Positions 26,897 through 36,284 of a DNA stretch of 64,000 nucleotides are shown in pieces. This DNA is from JAFAGX01 sp963759875. Its GTDB lineage: Bacteria > Acidobacteriota > Terriglobia > Terriglobales > Acidobacteriaceae. Under the pieces are notes generated by a model. The model was given only the letters and a program-made list of their open reading frames with translations, had not been told where the DNA came from and searched no databases. The first letter of the stretch is position 1. The number at the start of each line of letters is the position of its first letter. The stretch lies in assembly GCA_963759875.1 (NCBI GenBank), contig CAVXBB010000015.1, forward strand, positions 1,302,001 through 1,366,000, read 5' to 3'. The position numbers and the translations under genes were made by a program.

Positions 26897-27279
26897 AGCG
26901 AAAATCGCAGCCACAGGGCGAAACGCGTAGCCCAACATTCTCGCGTGTGTTGCCGCCGGAAACACACCATTGTTACGAAATTCATTGAAAATTAACTTTG
27001 GAGTGGTCGAAATGTAACGCTGCAGAGCTTTAGCATTGCGCTTCTCGTGCACCTGCGATGCGTTTGATCAGTCCTAAATGATCCACGAGGAGGCTGCACA
27101 GTTTTGCATTTTCAAAACCCGTCGCGAGGCAGAGAGTTGTAGTGTGTTGTTTCGCCGTGCCTATTCCATCTGGCCAGAGCGCGCTCGTCGAGGTGAAAAT
27201 GCTCGCTAGCACGTGACGTAAGGAAATGCGCTTCAAGAGCCCAGCGTCTTGTCAATCGACTGGGGAGTTCAGCATTGTT

Positions 27280-27286
27280 GGAGGAG
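27280..27286 (+). promoter_or_regulatory. Ribosome binding site that sets a TTG start
   Basis: GGAGGAG followed by five bases and TTG at 27292. This start gives a short, ideal lipoprotein signal, whereas the upstream ATG at 27226 adds 22 residues without a function. Confidence 0.7.
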
Positions 27287-27291
27287 AAGTT

Positions 27292-29160
27292 TTGCGCGTA
27301 GCCAAAGCGGTTCTGCTAACAAGTTTGATATTTCTGATGTCGTGTGGAAAAAAGGCGAGCATCGTAAACACCGGAGCCGTAACAATTAAACTCGCCTCTG
27401 TCCCCTCACCGCCTTTATTCCCGGGAACGACCGCAGTTATCACTGCCACTGTTTACGACCAGACCAATCAGGGAGTGACTTGGACCATTACTCCGGTTAA
27501 CTTCGGTACGCTTAGTAAGCAAACTTCTACGAGCGATTCCTCCAATAGCCAGGTACAGGCATCCGTAACCTTCACTACGCCAACCAACTTTGCCAGCAAG
27601 ACCACGGTGACAATTACAGCAACCTCGGTCAGCAATCCCAGCATTACCGCTTCTTTGCCACTTCAAGTCAGTCCCGTCTCCATCTCGCTGCAACTCCTCG
27701 ATCAGCTGACCGGAATAATCATTCCCGCGTCGACTCAATCCATTAACCAGGGCGACCAGCTACTGGTCTTTGCCCAAGTGTCTAACGAGCTCACCGGTCA
27801 GGATGTGACTTGGTCTGTTAGCCCTGCGAACGGAGCCGGGACCCTCGCTGGGGAAACACCCGTGTCGGCCACGTATGTGGCACCCAGCCAAGTATCGTCG
27901 CTTCAAACGGTGACCCTAAGGGCTGCTTCGGTAAGCAATCCCGACGCGAATGCAAGTATGCAAATCAATGTGTTTCCGTCGGGAGCTGGTCCCAACGTTG
28001 CAGTTCTTGACGTAGATGGTGGACCAGTTCCCGGGCAGAACTATCGCAACCATGCCTTTACGAGCGTCACCATCTGTAACCCCAGCAGTTTTACCTGCCA
28101 GACCGTCAACGGAGTGCTGGTTGACACAAATTCATACGGCTTGCGCATTCTGCAATCGCAAATACCCTTCCTGAACCTGCCCACTCTCACTGACGGGAAT
28201 GGCAATACATTGCAGAATTGCGATTTGCTGCCCAATGGGTCTTATCTGTGGGGACCAGTTGCTACCGCAGATTTGTACATCAGCGGTGAATACGGGGCGG
28301 CGACGGTGGTTCAAGTAATAAGCAGCTCGAATGCGCTGGTTCCCAACAGCTGCTCCAATGGTGGCACCACAAACGAAAATACACCTGAGCTTTTGGGCGC
28401 AAATGGGATCTTGGGCGTCGGGCCAGAGCCAACTGACTGCACTCTCGCCGGTGTCAACCTTTGTGACGGCAGCAAGCAGTCCACTCCTCCAAACCTTTAT
28501 TACAGTTGCCCGTCTTCAGGCTGTGCGGCAACAGATTCTCCTGTCGTCGTTGCGGCGAACACACAAGTAACCAACCCGGTGACGCAACTCGCTAACCAGG
28601 TCAATGATCGTAGAGATGGCAATGGCATTGTCTTTCAGTTCCCGGCAGTTTCAGGGCCTGCGTCTTCAATCGTCGGCACGATGACTTTCGGCATAGGAAC
28701 CCAAACGAATAACTCGTTAAACAACGCGACCGTCTTCACCTTGGATAAGAACAGTCACTTCACCACCGACTTCAGCGGGCAGACTCTCACTGACAGTGTC
28801 ATCGACAGTGCAGCAAACGCGTTATTTTTCCCAGATTCGCTGCCGGTCTGTTCCGACAACAAGCAATATTTCTGCCCCACTTCGCCGACGAATCTTTCTG
28901 CCGTAATTCACGGCGCGACGCAAGGGCAAAGCACCGTCACATTTAGCGTCGACAATGCCGATGCTTTCTTCTCCAAGCCGGGTGACTCCGTTTTTGGTGC
29001 ACTGGCTGGCCCGCAAGGGACCTATCGATCTTGCTCAAAGGGAAATAGTTCCTGCGTTTTTAGCTGGGGACTGCCCTTCTTTTATGGCCGTACGCTGTAC
29101 GAGGCCATCGATGGGCAACTTATCTTTGGTGCTCCTACTGCGCCCTGGTGGGCGTTCTGA
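27292..29160 (+). CDS. DUF3443-type lipoprotein with N-terminal Ig-like domains
   Basis: 622 residues. The lipoprotein signal is MRVAKAVLLTSLIFLMSC with the cysteine of the LMSC lipobox at position 18. Two Ig-like (bacterial Big) domains follow to about residue 230. The rest matches the DUF3443 pattern: VAVLDVDGGPVPGQNYRNHA, TCQTVNGVLVDTNSYGLRIL, ANGILGVGPE and a C-terminal GLPFFYGRTLYEAIDGQLI. The DTNSYGL segment sits where relatives have a DTGS-like sequence, so an ancient pepsin-like fold is possible, but the glycine is Asn here. It faces away from the outer-membrane barrel gene. Function of the family is unknown to me. Confidence 0.72.
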   Translation: MRVAKAVLLTSLIFLMSCGKKASIVNTGAVTIKLASVPSPPLFPGTTAVITATVYDQTNQGVTWTITPVNFGTLSKQTSTSDSSNSQVQASVTFTTPTNFASKTTVTITATSVSNPSITASLPLQVSPVSISLQLLDQLTGIIIPASTQSINQGDQLLVFAQVSNELTGQDVTWSVSPANGAGTLAGETPVSATYVAPSQVSSLQTVTLRAASVSNPDANASMQINVFPSGAGPNVAVLDVDGGPVPGQNYRNHAFTSVTICNPSSFTCQTVNGVLVDTNSYGLRILQSQIPFLNLPTLTDGNGNTLQNCDLLPNGSYLWGPVATADLYISGEYGAATVVQVISSSNALVPNSCSNGGTTNENTPELLGANGILGVGPEPTDCTLAGVNLCDGSKQSTPPNLYYSCPSSGCAATDSPVVVAANTQVTNPVTQLANQVNDRRDGNGIVFQFPAVSGPASSIVGTMTFGIGTQTNNSLNNATVFTLDKNSHFTTDFSGQTLTDSVIDSAANALFFPDSLPVCSDNKQYFCPTSPTNLSAVIHGATQGQSTVTFSVDNADAFFSKPGDSVFGALAGPQGTYRSCSKGNSSCVFSWGLPFFYGRTLYEAIDGQLIFGAPTAPWWAF

Positions 29161-29209
29161 ACCAGATTTAACCAAAAATTAATCGCCGAGTGCTCGCTCA
29201 AAAGCGGGC

Positions 29210-29515
29210 ATGAGATTAGGATTGAGTCCTTTCACAGTCATCCCAGCGGCGGTTCGCTGGTTGAGAGCACAGGGGGCGAGCTTGGAGACGTGTGAGGCGG
29301 GTTCCGTGTACGCAAGTCCGGTTGTGCCTGGAGTGGAACAGACAAATATCTGCTTGGGCGGTTTTCGGGTTACAGCCGAGGAGCCTCTTCCGCTTCGGCC
29401 CCAGGCTGCTTCGCGTTTGAGCTCCAACGCAAGTTTGGTTGGTATTAGCGGGCTCCTGGTGGTAGCGAGCATCCTCGGGTCAGGCCTTTACCTGATGCTC
29501 AAGTACTTGCTGTAG
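29210..29515 (+). CDS. Possible small membrane protein
   Basis: A 101-residue open frame ending in a hydrophobic tail (LVGISGLLVVASILGSGLYL). It has no clear ribosome-binding site, no recognised family, and an open frame on the opposite strand as well. It is listed because the 555 bp gap between DUF3443 and the GT-C gene is otherwise empty; 29516-29716 shows nothing. Confidence 0.25.
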   Translation: MRLGLSPFTVIPAAVRWLRAQGASLETCEAGSVYASPVVPGVEQTNICLGGFRVTAEEPLPLRPQAASRLSSNASLVGISGLLVVASILGSGLYLMLKYLL

Positions 29516-29716
29516 ACGTGAGGTCTTCAGCAAAGTTTAGCGTGTATAACGATGTGCGCACGTTCTCCACTAGCCATGCACACTGTCGAAGCACCGAGCA
29601 ATTTCTCCCTTGCACGTCTTGGCTTTGGAGCTTTCGGCCAAGGCTGGTGGCTTGGCAGTACACGTGTAGCGTAGTGCATCTGCTCAGCGCTTCTGAATTG
29701 TTGCCGGAAGTACCGG

Positions 29717-31345
29717 ATGAGAAACAATCTTTTAACTGAGGAAAACTACACGCCAGACACACTGGTTGATTGCGGTCCATCCGCGCCCCCACGAACACGC
29801 AATTGGTTACCTCGTGAATCGCACATTATCTTCGGTCTGCCAGCCAGCATATTTCTGCAGGTGGCGCTTTTTACCACGATTGCCTGCTCAAGATTCATTG
29901 ACAACGATGAAGGGCTTTATCTGCTGGCGGCGAAGCTCGTCGCACAAGGCAAGCGTCCTTACTTCGATTTTTTCTTCCAGCAGATGCCAGCAATGCCCTA
30001 TGTCTATGCGCTCTGGTCGCGAGTAGCCGGGTTTTCGTGGACATCCGCTCGAATGTTGTCAGTGCTGTTTTCCGTTGCTCTCGGAGGACTCCTCTACTGG
30101 CACGTCGAGCAACTGTATTCCCGAAGGACTCTCGCGTGCCTTGCGGTGTTGTTATACGCTCTCAACAACCTGATTATTGCCTGGCACTCCGTCGTAAAGA
30201 CTTATGCGCTCTCGAACTTCCTTCTTTTTTGTGGCTACCTCCTCGTTTTCCACGACCACGGACGTTACCGGGGCTACAAAGCATTCTTGGGTGGTCTTGT
30301 TCTTGCTTTAGCCGTGGACACAAGGCTCTACTTCATCGCCGTCGCGCCAGCCTTGATGGCAGCCGTTTATCTTTCCGGCTCTCGCCGCGAATGGCGCTTG
30401 AAGTATATTTGCCCCTTCCTCTGCGGGCTGGGACTCGGTCTACTGCCTAACGCATTCTTTTTGTCGAGAGCCCCCGATGCCTATCTTTTCGACAATATTC
30501 GGTATCACCTCATAAGGCACCACTCAGGGATTGGCGCGGGAATCCGACAGAAGATCGAGACCTTCCTGATTCTTACCAATGTTCGAGGTTCATATGACGG
30601 TTCCGGCGCCCAATTTCTCTTATTGAGTCTTCCGGCCCTGGCGGTCGTGCTGTGGCGCGGCTTTGATCGCCGCCTGCTTCTTCCGTTGGCGATCAGTTTG
30701 ATTTTGTTCTTTACCTGCCTGTTGCCAAGGCCGACCTTCAGCCAGTACTTCTGCGTTTGTGTTCCATACCTGGTGATCATCGCTGTGGATTTTTTTGTGG
30801 CTGTATCCCGCGACACCGGTCCTTCGGCTCAGTTACTAAAACGTTTAGGTGTCTTGACGGCTGGGCTCTATCTTCTTTCCGGAGCTGTGACGTTCTACAA
30901 CTACGGATATTGGGGCACTGCCGTCGAAGGAATCGGGCGCAGAGAGAATGCCGTTGATTACCGAATTTCGACAGTCAACCAGGTTTCGAAAGTACTGGGC
31001 ACCTTAGCGTCGGACCATACGCCGGTGATCAGCTTCTGGCCCGGCTATCTAGCGGAATGCGATTGCGTTCCGCAGCCCGGTACGGAAAACGAATTCGCTC
31101 TTTGGATTTCCCCCAAGATAACTGCTGAAGAAGCCGATCGATGGAAAATCATAACCGCTGCGCGCGTAACCGATTTGTTGAAAACGCATTCTGCCAAAGT
31201 CGTAGTAGTGCGCAGCAGGGACGGCGGTGGATGGGGACTTGAATTTAGAGATGTCCTGCAAGAGAGCGGCTACAAGCTGTTCCGTTCGATCGGCAGAGCT
31301 GAAATCTATTTATGGAGTACTCCGCGCGGTAGCGATTTGCAATGA
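29717..31345 (+). CDS. GT-C family glycosyltransferase (ArnT/PMT-like)
   Basis: 542 residues with about ten membrane spans. The first periplasmic loop holds ACSRFIDNDEGLYLLAAKLV, where the DNDEG acidic pair is the expected GT-C metal/catalytic site. FFQQMPAMPYVYALW follows. The C-terminal ~110 residues form a soluble periplasmic domain. Such enzymes use polyprenyl-phosphate sugars as donors. The next gene starts within its stop codon (ATGA at 31342), so it begins a five-gene plus-strand operon ending at 38300. The acceptor is unknown. Confidence 0.75.
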   Translation: MRNNLLTEENYTPDTLVDCGPSAPPRTRNWLPRESHIIFGLPASIFLQVALFTTIACSRFIDNDEGLYLLAAKLVAQGKRPYFDFFFQQMPAMPYVYALWSRVAGFSWTSARMLSVLFSVALGGLLYWHVEQLYSRRTLACLAVLLYALNNLIIAWHSVVKTYALSNFLLFCGYLLVFHDHGRYRGYKAFLGGLVLALAVDTRLYFIAVAPALMAAVYLSGSRREWRLKYICPFLCGLGLGLLPNAFFLSRAPDAYLFDNIRYHLIRHHSGIGAGIRQKIETFLILTNVRGSYDGSGAQFLLLSLPALAVVLWRGFDRRLLLPLAISLILFFTCLLPRPTFSQYFCVCVPYLVIIAVDFFVAVSRDTGPSAQLLKRLGVLTAGLYLLSGAVTFYNYGYWGTAVEGIGRRENAVDYRISTVNQVSKVLGTLASDHTPVISFWPGYLAECDCVPQPGTENEFALWISPKITAEEADRWKIITAARVTDLLKTHSAKVVVVRSRDGGGWGLEFRDVLQESGYKLFRSIGRAEIYLWSTPRGSDLQ

Positions 31346-33015
31346 TGAGCCTAAGAATCGGCGCAACAGAGCAACGGCCTGAACAAGCAATGCTTGACGG
31401 CGGCGAACTCGCTCAAGCAGTCGACCCAAAAGCTGACATAGCTGCGCGACAGGAAGCACTAACAACTGTGTCCCGCGGCGCCCAGTCTGGGGCGGAGGTA
31501 TTCGTTCGCACCCACAGCGACCAGATCGCGCTCGCGCTGTGTACGTTTGCCGCGCTGCGCATCCTGATTTTCGCGGCGGCCTTTCCTCTGACCAACAACA
31601 TCGATGAACGATTTCATCTGGCTACAGTGCAGATGTACGCGCACGGAGAGATTCCGGGAAGGGAACTCCCGCGAATTAATCCTGAGGCTGCTCGTACCCT
31701 CATTCTTTACTGGTCACCCGAATACAATCACTCGCAAGAACGCCTAAAAGCTAGGGATGTCATCGGTCCTTTATATCGACTTTCTCCGGAAGGTCAGAAT
31801 TCGATTTTGGCGAAGGAGTTCTATGCCAGCCAACTTGACCGCTGGCTGGCGAGGCCCAATTTCGAGGCTCAATCCGCTCCGTTGTACTACATGGTCGCGG
31901 CCGGCTGGTACAAGATGGGAGCTGTGCTGGGGATGCAAGATTGGCGGTTGGAGTATTGGGTCCGATTTCTGAATCCTCTGGTTTATGCACTCCTCGTTTG
32001 GTTCTCATATCAATTCTGCCGGACGGTGTACCCGCGAGACACCTTTCTTCAGATCGCAGTGCCGGCGCTGATCGCGGTTTTTCCACAAGACGTGTTTTTT
32101 GGCATGAATCGGGACGTGCTTTCGGCGCCTCTGAGCGCCGCTGTGCTTCTTCTGTTAATAAAAACTTTGAAGAATGAACCAAATGCGAACCGCCTGCTCC
32201 TGCTCGGGTCCTTTTTTACTGGGCTAGCATTTCTGGCGAGTGTCTCCAATTTTGTTTTGTTTGGGCCTCTCGTGGTAACGCTATGGATGTATGCGCGTAG
32301 GTCCTTCGATACCGCTGGCAGGCAGGCTCGAATTGTAGCCATCAATCTTCTTGCCGTAGGCGTGCTGCCATCGCTCTGGATGCTGCGCAATTACTTGGTC
32401 ATGGGGGATCTGACTGGGGGGAAGGCGAAGGCGCATGAACTTACCTGGACCGTCAAGCCCCTCGGAGCGATGTTTCACCATCCCCTATTTTCGTTCCATG
32501 GCTTGGCGTATTTCCTGGTGAATCTGACCCGGAGCTTCTGGCAGGGCGAATACACGTGGCATCAAGCGCCGATGAGATCTGCGGTGGCGGATCGTTTTTA
32601 TCTTGTGTCATCGGCGGCCCTGGCTGTTCTGTTCATTCTGGATTTCATCGCGCGGCGAAGGAGCACGCTTTGGCTTCAAAAAATGGCTGAGCTTCAGTCA
32701 TTATTTCTGGTGGCCGGCTCTGTCCTGTTTCTAGCGTTTATTTCCCTGTTGTTTGACTTCCACGAATGTGCATACCCGTCGCGTGCTTACCCCTTTTTTG
32801 TGTCCGGGCGAATAATCTCTGGCGCGTTGCTGCCTTTTGTCCTGATATACGCGAGCGGCTTGGAACTGGTTGCCAACCGGCTCCGCAGATGGGTACCGCC
32901 TCTGCTTGTGGTCGGTTTGCTGATTTTGTTCATAACTGTATCCGAGGTCCGGGTCAGGAGCGCAGCTTTCTCCAGTCCCTATAATTTCTTTGCCCTATCA
33001 GGATGGCAGCGCTAA
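31342..33015 (+). CDS. Polytopic membrane protein, GT-C/DUF2142-like, tandem paralogue 1
   Basis: 557 residues, about 11-12 membrane spans. The signature in the first loop is FPLTNNIDERFHLATVQMYA, with a DE pair and histidine that recall the D-E-x-x-H site of DUF2142/GT-C proteins. RPNFEAQSAPLYYMVAAGWY and FPQDVFFGMNRDVLSAPL follow and are shared with the next two genes. The C-terminus ends FSSPYNFFALSGWQR, almost the same in all three. It overlaps both neighbours. It is presumably a glycosyltransferase in the periplasmic leaflet; this is from fold and context only. Confidence 0.65.
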   Translation: MMSLRIGATEQRPEQAMLDGGELAQAVDPKADIAARQEALTTVSRGAQSGAEVFVRTHSDQIALALCTFAALRILIFAAAFPLTNNIDERFHLATVQMYAHGEIPGRELPRINPEAARTLILYWSPEYNHSQERLKARDVIGPLYRLSPEGQNSILAKEFYASQLDRWLARPNFEAQSAPLYYMVAAGWYKMGAVLGMQDWRLEYWVRFLNPLVYALLVWFSYQFCRTVYPRDTFLQIAVPALIAVFPQDVFFGMNRDVLSAPLSAAVLLLLIKTLKNEPNANRLLLLGSFFTGLAFLASVSNFVLFGPLVVTLWMYARRSFDTAGRQARIVAINLLAVGVLPSLWMLRNYLVMGDLTGGKAKAHELTWTVKPLGAMFHHPLFSFHGLAYFLVNLTRSFWQGEYTWHQAPMRSAVADRFYLVSSAALAVLFILDFIARRRSTLWLQKMAELQSLFLVAGSVLFLAFISLLFDFHECAYPSRAYPFFVSGRIISGALLPFVLIYASGLELVANRLRRWVPPLLVVGLLILFITVSEVRVRSAAFSSPYNFFALSGWQR

Positions 33016-34655
33016 ACCTCAATGCTGAATGTGCATACGTGCAAATAAAGAGCACAGAGTACGTGGAAAGCGTGGCAATCACCGATCCTGGTCCGGAAGA
33101 CCATCCGCCTGAATGCACTCATCCCAGGGCTCCGCTATACTCCGGGAAAAAACTGCGAAAGATAGCGATCGCACTCTCAATCTACGCGGGGTTCCGCATT
33201 TTTGTGTTTGCCGCCGCATTTCCGTTCTTCAACAATATCGATGAGAAGTTGCACTTTCTCACCGTCCGCATGTACGCGCAAGGTCATTTACCCGGCAAAG
33301 AGCTGCCGCTCATTGACCGCGATTTCGCAAGAGAATCGCTTCCTTACTGGTCGCCAGAGTTTGATCGCTCGTCTGGGTTCATAATCCGCAATGGAATTAC
33401 AACCCCGCTTTACCGGCTTGCTCCGCAGGCCCGCGAATTGGCATTGTCTCAGAAATATTACGCATGGAAACTCGAAGACCTGCCTCGCCGGCCGAATTTT
33501 GAGGCACAGGCCCCGCCCTTGTATTACCTGCTCGCCGGAGGCTGGTACCGCATCGGCGCTGCCATGGGCCTAAGCGATTGGCGTCTGCTGTACTGGACCA
33601 GATTTCTTAATGGCATTCTCTATGGGCTTTTTGTTTGGGTTTCCTACCGGTTTGTTTGTCAGGTGTATCCCGAGCATCGGTTTCTGTGTGTAGCGGTCCC
33701 GGCATTGCTCGCGGTATTTCCCCAAGACGTCTTTTTTGGCATGAACCGGGACGTACTGTCTCCGCTGATGTGTGCGGCGGCGCTGCTGTTTATGGCCAAG
33801 GTGCTGGCGGGGCAGCGAAATCAGGATAGATTGCTGGTCATCGCTTTTTTGTTCGTGGGATTGAGTTTCCTGGTGGAACTCTCAAATTGTGTTTTGTACG
33901 GCGCGCTGGCAGCGACCATGTGGTTGTGGGCGTCCCACTCGCCAAAAATGCTGCAAGACAAAATGCGGGTAATCAGTGCCGCAATACTTGCCGCTACTCT
34001 CCCGCCCTCACTTTGGATGCTGCGCAATTACCTGGTTCTTGGTAACTTGACCGGCAGCGGTGCGAAACTACGCTATTTCGGGTGGACGTTCAAGCCGTTC
34101 CCAGACCTGCTCCATCATCCGCTGTTCACCATACATGGCTTGGCCTATTTTCTTGCAAATCTAACGCGAACCTTCTGGCAGGGAGAATATACTTGGCACG
34201 AACTGCCGATGACATCAAGATTCGCGGATCGGTTCTATGTACTCTCAACGGCAGTCTTGATAGCAATTTTTATCATCGATTTGGTGCGCCGGCGGGGAAC
34301 GTTGTCCGAATTGCACAACTGGACTGGCTGGCAGTCACTCTATTTACTCGGCAGTTCGGTGTTGTTTATGGCAGCCACATCAGTAATCTTTGATTATCAC
34401 AACTACGGTTTTCCATCGCGGCTCTCTCCCTTTTTCATTTCGGGGCGTATCATATCCGGCGCACTGCTGCCGTTCGCTGTGGTTTGTTCGGGAGCATTGG
34501 AAAGTTTGGCTAGTCGCTCTCGCCGAGCGTTCGTGCCGATAGCCGTGCTGGCCTGCTTGCTCCTATTCATAAGCATTTCTGACATCCGGACAAGGGCTGC
34601 CGCATTCTCAAGCCCGTATAACTTTTTTGCTCTTTCCTCTTGGCCACAGCCGTAG
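33003..34655 (+). CDS. Polytopic membrane protein, GT-C/DUF2142-like, tandem paralogue 2
   Basis: 550 residues. It has the same layout as the previous gene: FPFFNNIDEKLHFLTVRMYA, then SPEFDRSSGF, RPNFEAQAPPLYYLLAGGWY and VFPQDVFFGMNRDVLSPLM. A block of ~300 bp (33503-33800) is nearly identical to paralogue 3, although the flanks are much more diverged. The gene begins 13 bp inside the preceding one; the true start may be a few codons later. Likely glycosyltransferase-type function, unproven. Confidence 0.65.
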   Translation: MAALNLNAECAYVQIKSTEYVESVAITDPGPEDHPPECTHPRAPLYSGKKLRKIAIALSIYAGFRIFVFAAAFPFFNNIDEKLHFLTVRMYAQGHLPGKELPLIDRDFARESLPYWSPEFDRSSGFIIRNGITTPLYRLAPQARELALSQKYYAWKLEDLPRRPNFEAQAPPLYYLLAGGWYRIGAAMGLSDWRLLYWTRFLNGILYGLFVWVSYRFVCQVYPEHRFLCVAVPALLAVFPQDVFFGMNRDVLSPLMCAAALLFMAKVLAGQRNQDRLLVIAFLFVGLSFLVELSNCVLYGALAATMWLWASHSPKMLQDKMRVISAAILAATLPPSLWMLRNYLVLGNLTGSGAKLRYFGWTFKPFPDLLHHPLFTIHGLAYFLANLTRTFWQGEYTWHELPMTSRFADRFYVLSTAVLIAIFIIDLVRRRGTLSELHNWTGWQSLYLLGSSVLFMAATSVIFDYHNYGFPSRLSPFFISGRIISGALLPFAVVCSGALESLASRSRRAFVPIAVLACLLLFISISDIRTRAAAFSSPYNFFALSSWPQP

Positions 34656-34681
34656 GTATTCTCCTGGGTGAAAGATATCGA

Positions 34682-36280
34682 ATGAAGGTTGGCAATTACT
34701 TGGGAAACGTAGCAATCAGCGATACCATTCCCCAAACTAACCTCGCCAGGCAAGCGGCCACGGAGCAAGCATATCCTGATACACGAGTCCGCAAAATTGT
34801 CGTTGCACTTTCGATCTACGCTGGATTGCGTATTTTGATTTTTGCTGCCGCCTTTCCCTTGTTCAACAATGTCGATGAGCGACTACATCTGATGTCGATC
34901 CAGATGTATGCGCAAGGTCACCTTCCCGGTAAAGAGTTGCCACGAATAGATCCTGAACTGGCCAAGGCCTATCTTCCTTACTGGTCGCCGGAATACGGAC
35001 ACTCCGAACAAGAGCTCGATCGCGATGGAATCAGCGGTTCGCCCGATCGAAATTTGGTTCAGGCTAACGGGTTCTCTCAGCCTATTTATGCGCAGAAGCT
35101 TGAAGAGTGGTTGCGGCGGCCGAATTTTGAGGCGCAGGCCCCGCCCTTGTATTACCTGGTCGCCGGAGGCTGGTACCGCATTGGTGCTGCCATGGGGCTA
35201 AGCGATTGGCGTCTGCTGTACTGGACCAGATTTCTTAACGGCATTCTCTACGGACTTTTTGTTTGGGTTTCCTACCGGTTTGTTTGCCAAGTGTATCCGA
35301 AGGGTCGGTTTCTGTGCGTAGCCGTGCCGGCATTGCTCGCGGTATTTCCCCAAGACGTCTTTTTTGGCATGAACCGGGACGTGCTGTCTCCGCTGATGTG
35401 TGCGGCGGCGCTGCTGTTTATGGCCAAGGCATTGGCTGAGCGGCAAAATCAGGCTTCGTTTCTGATGATAGCTTCTTTGCTGGTGGGGTTGAGTTTCTTG
35501 GTAGAGGTGTCGAATTGCGTTTTATACGGCGCGCTGCTAGCGACGGTGTGGTTGTGGGCATTCCGCTCGCCAAGGATGCTCCGAGATAAGGTGCGGGTGC
35601 TCAGTGCCTCTACCGTTGCCAGCGTTCTCCCGCCTTCACTTTGGATGCTGCGAAACTATTTCGTGCTCGGAGATCTGACTGGCAGCGCCGCGAAGGTACG
35701 TGTACTCGGCTGGACTGCACAACCTTGGCCCGCGATCATACGTCACCCGCTGTTTTCATGGCGTGGCCTGTCGTTTTTTGCGGTACGGCTTACGGAAAAT
35801 TTTTGGCACGGTGAATACGGATGGCACGCTGAGAGAATGCGGTCTGCCAGCGCAGATTGGTTTTATGTGATTTCCTCGGCACTGATGATCGTTATCTTCA
35901 CAATCGATTTTGTGCGGCGACGCAAAATTTTAAGCGACATAGAAAACTGGGCCGGATTGCAGTCGCTGTTTCTGCTGTCGAGTTCAGTCCTGTTCCTGGC
36001 AGTCCTCTCTCTGCTGTTCGACTATCATGAACACGGCTATCCCTCCCGGCTTTATCCCTACTTTGTGTCGGGACGAATCATATCTGGCGCAATCCTGCCC
36101 TTCATCCTTATTTATGCGCGAGGTTTAGAAGTCCTAAGCAGCCGCCTTGGTAAATGGCTTTCAGCACCAGCACTGCTGGCAATCCTGATGTTGCTGATCA
36201 CCATTTCGGAGTTCCGGGTAAGAAGCAACGTCTTCTCAAGCCATTACAATTTCTTTGCGCTCTCGGGATGGCGTAGTTAG
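34682..36280 (+). CDS. Polytopic membrane protein, GT-C/DUF2142-like, tandem paralogue 3
   Basis: 532 residues from ATG 34682; an in-frame TTG at 34640 is less likely. Landmarks are FPLFNNVDERLHLMSIQMYA, RPNFEAQAPPLYYLVAGGWY, LLYWTRFLNGILYGLFVWVS and SSHYNFFALSGWRS. It shares a nearly identical central block with paralogue 2. Twelve or so membrane segments are visible. Together the three copies suggest stepwise addition of similar sugars, or partial redundancy; neither can be decided from sequence. Confidence 0.65.
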   Translation: MKVGNYLGNVAISDTIPQTNLARQAATEQAYPDTRVRKIVVALSIYAGLRILIFAAAFPLFNNVDERLHLMSIQMYAQGHLPGKELPRIDPELAKAYLPYWSPEYGHSEQELDRDGISGSPDRNLVQANGFSQPIYAQKLEEWLRRPNFEAQAPPLYYLVAGGWYRIGAAMGLSDWRLLYWTRFLNGILYGLFVWVSYRFVCQVYPKGRFLCVAVPALLAVFPQDVFFGMNRDVLSPLMCAAALLFMAKALAERQNQASFLMIASLLVGLSFLVEVSNCVLYGALLATVWLWAFRSPRMLRDKVRVLSASTVASVLPPSLWMLRNYFVLGDLTGSAAKVRVLGWTAQPWPAIIRHPLFSWRGLSFFAVRLTENFWHGEYGWHAERMRSASADWFYVISSALMIVIFTIDFVRRRKILSDIENWAGLQSLFLLSSSVLFLAVLSLLFDYHEHGYPSRLYPYFVSGRIISGAILPFILIYARGLEVLSSRLGKWLSAPALLAILMLLITISEFRVRSNVFSSHYNFFALSGWRS

Positions 36281-36284
36281 CCGA

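Noticed and set aside
29486..29516. TTTACC ... TAGACG with spacing like the promoter motif
   Set aside because: The second half-site (CTCAAG) and the -10 box do not fit, and it lies within a possible coding frame, so chance is the better explanation.
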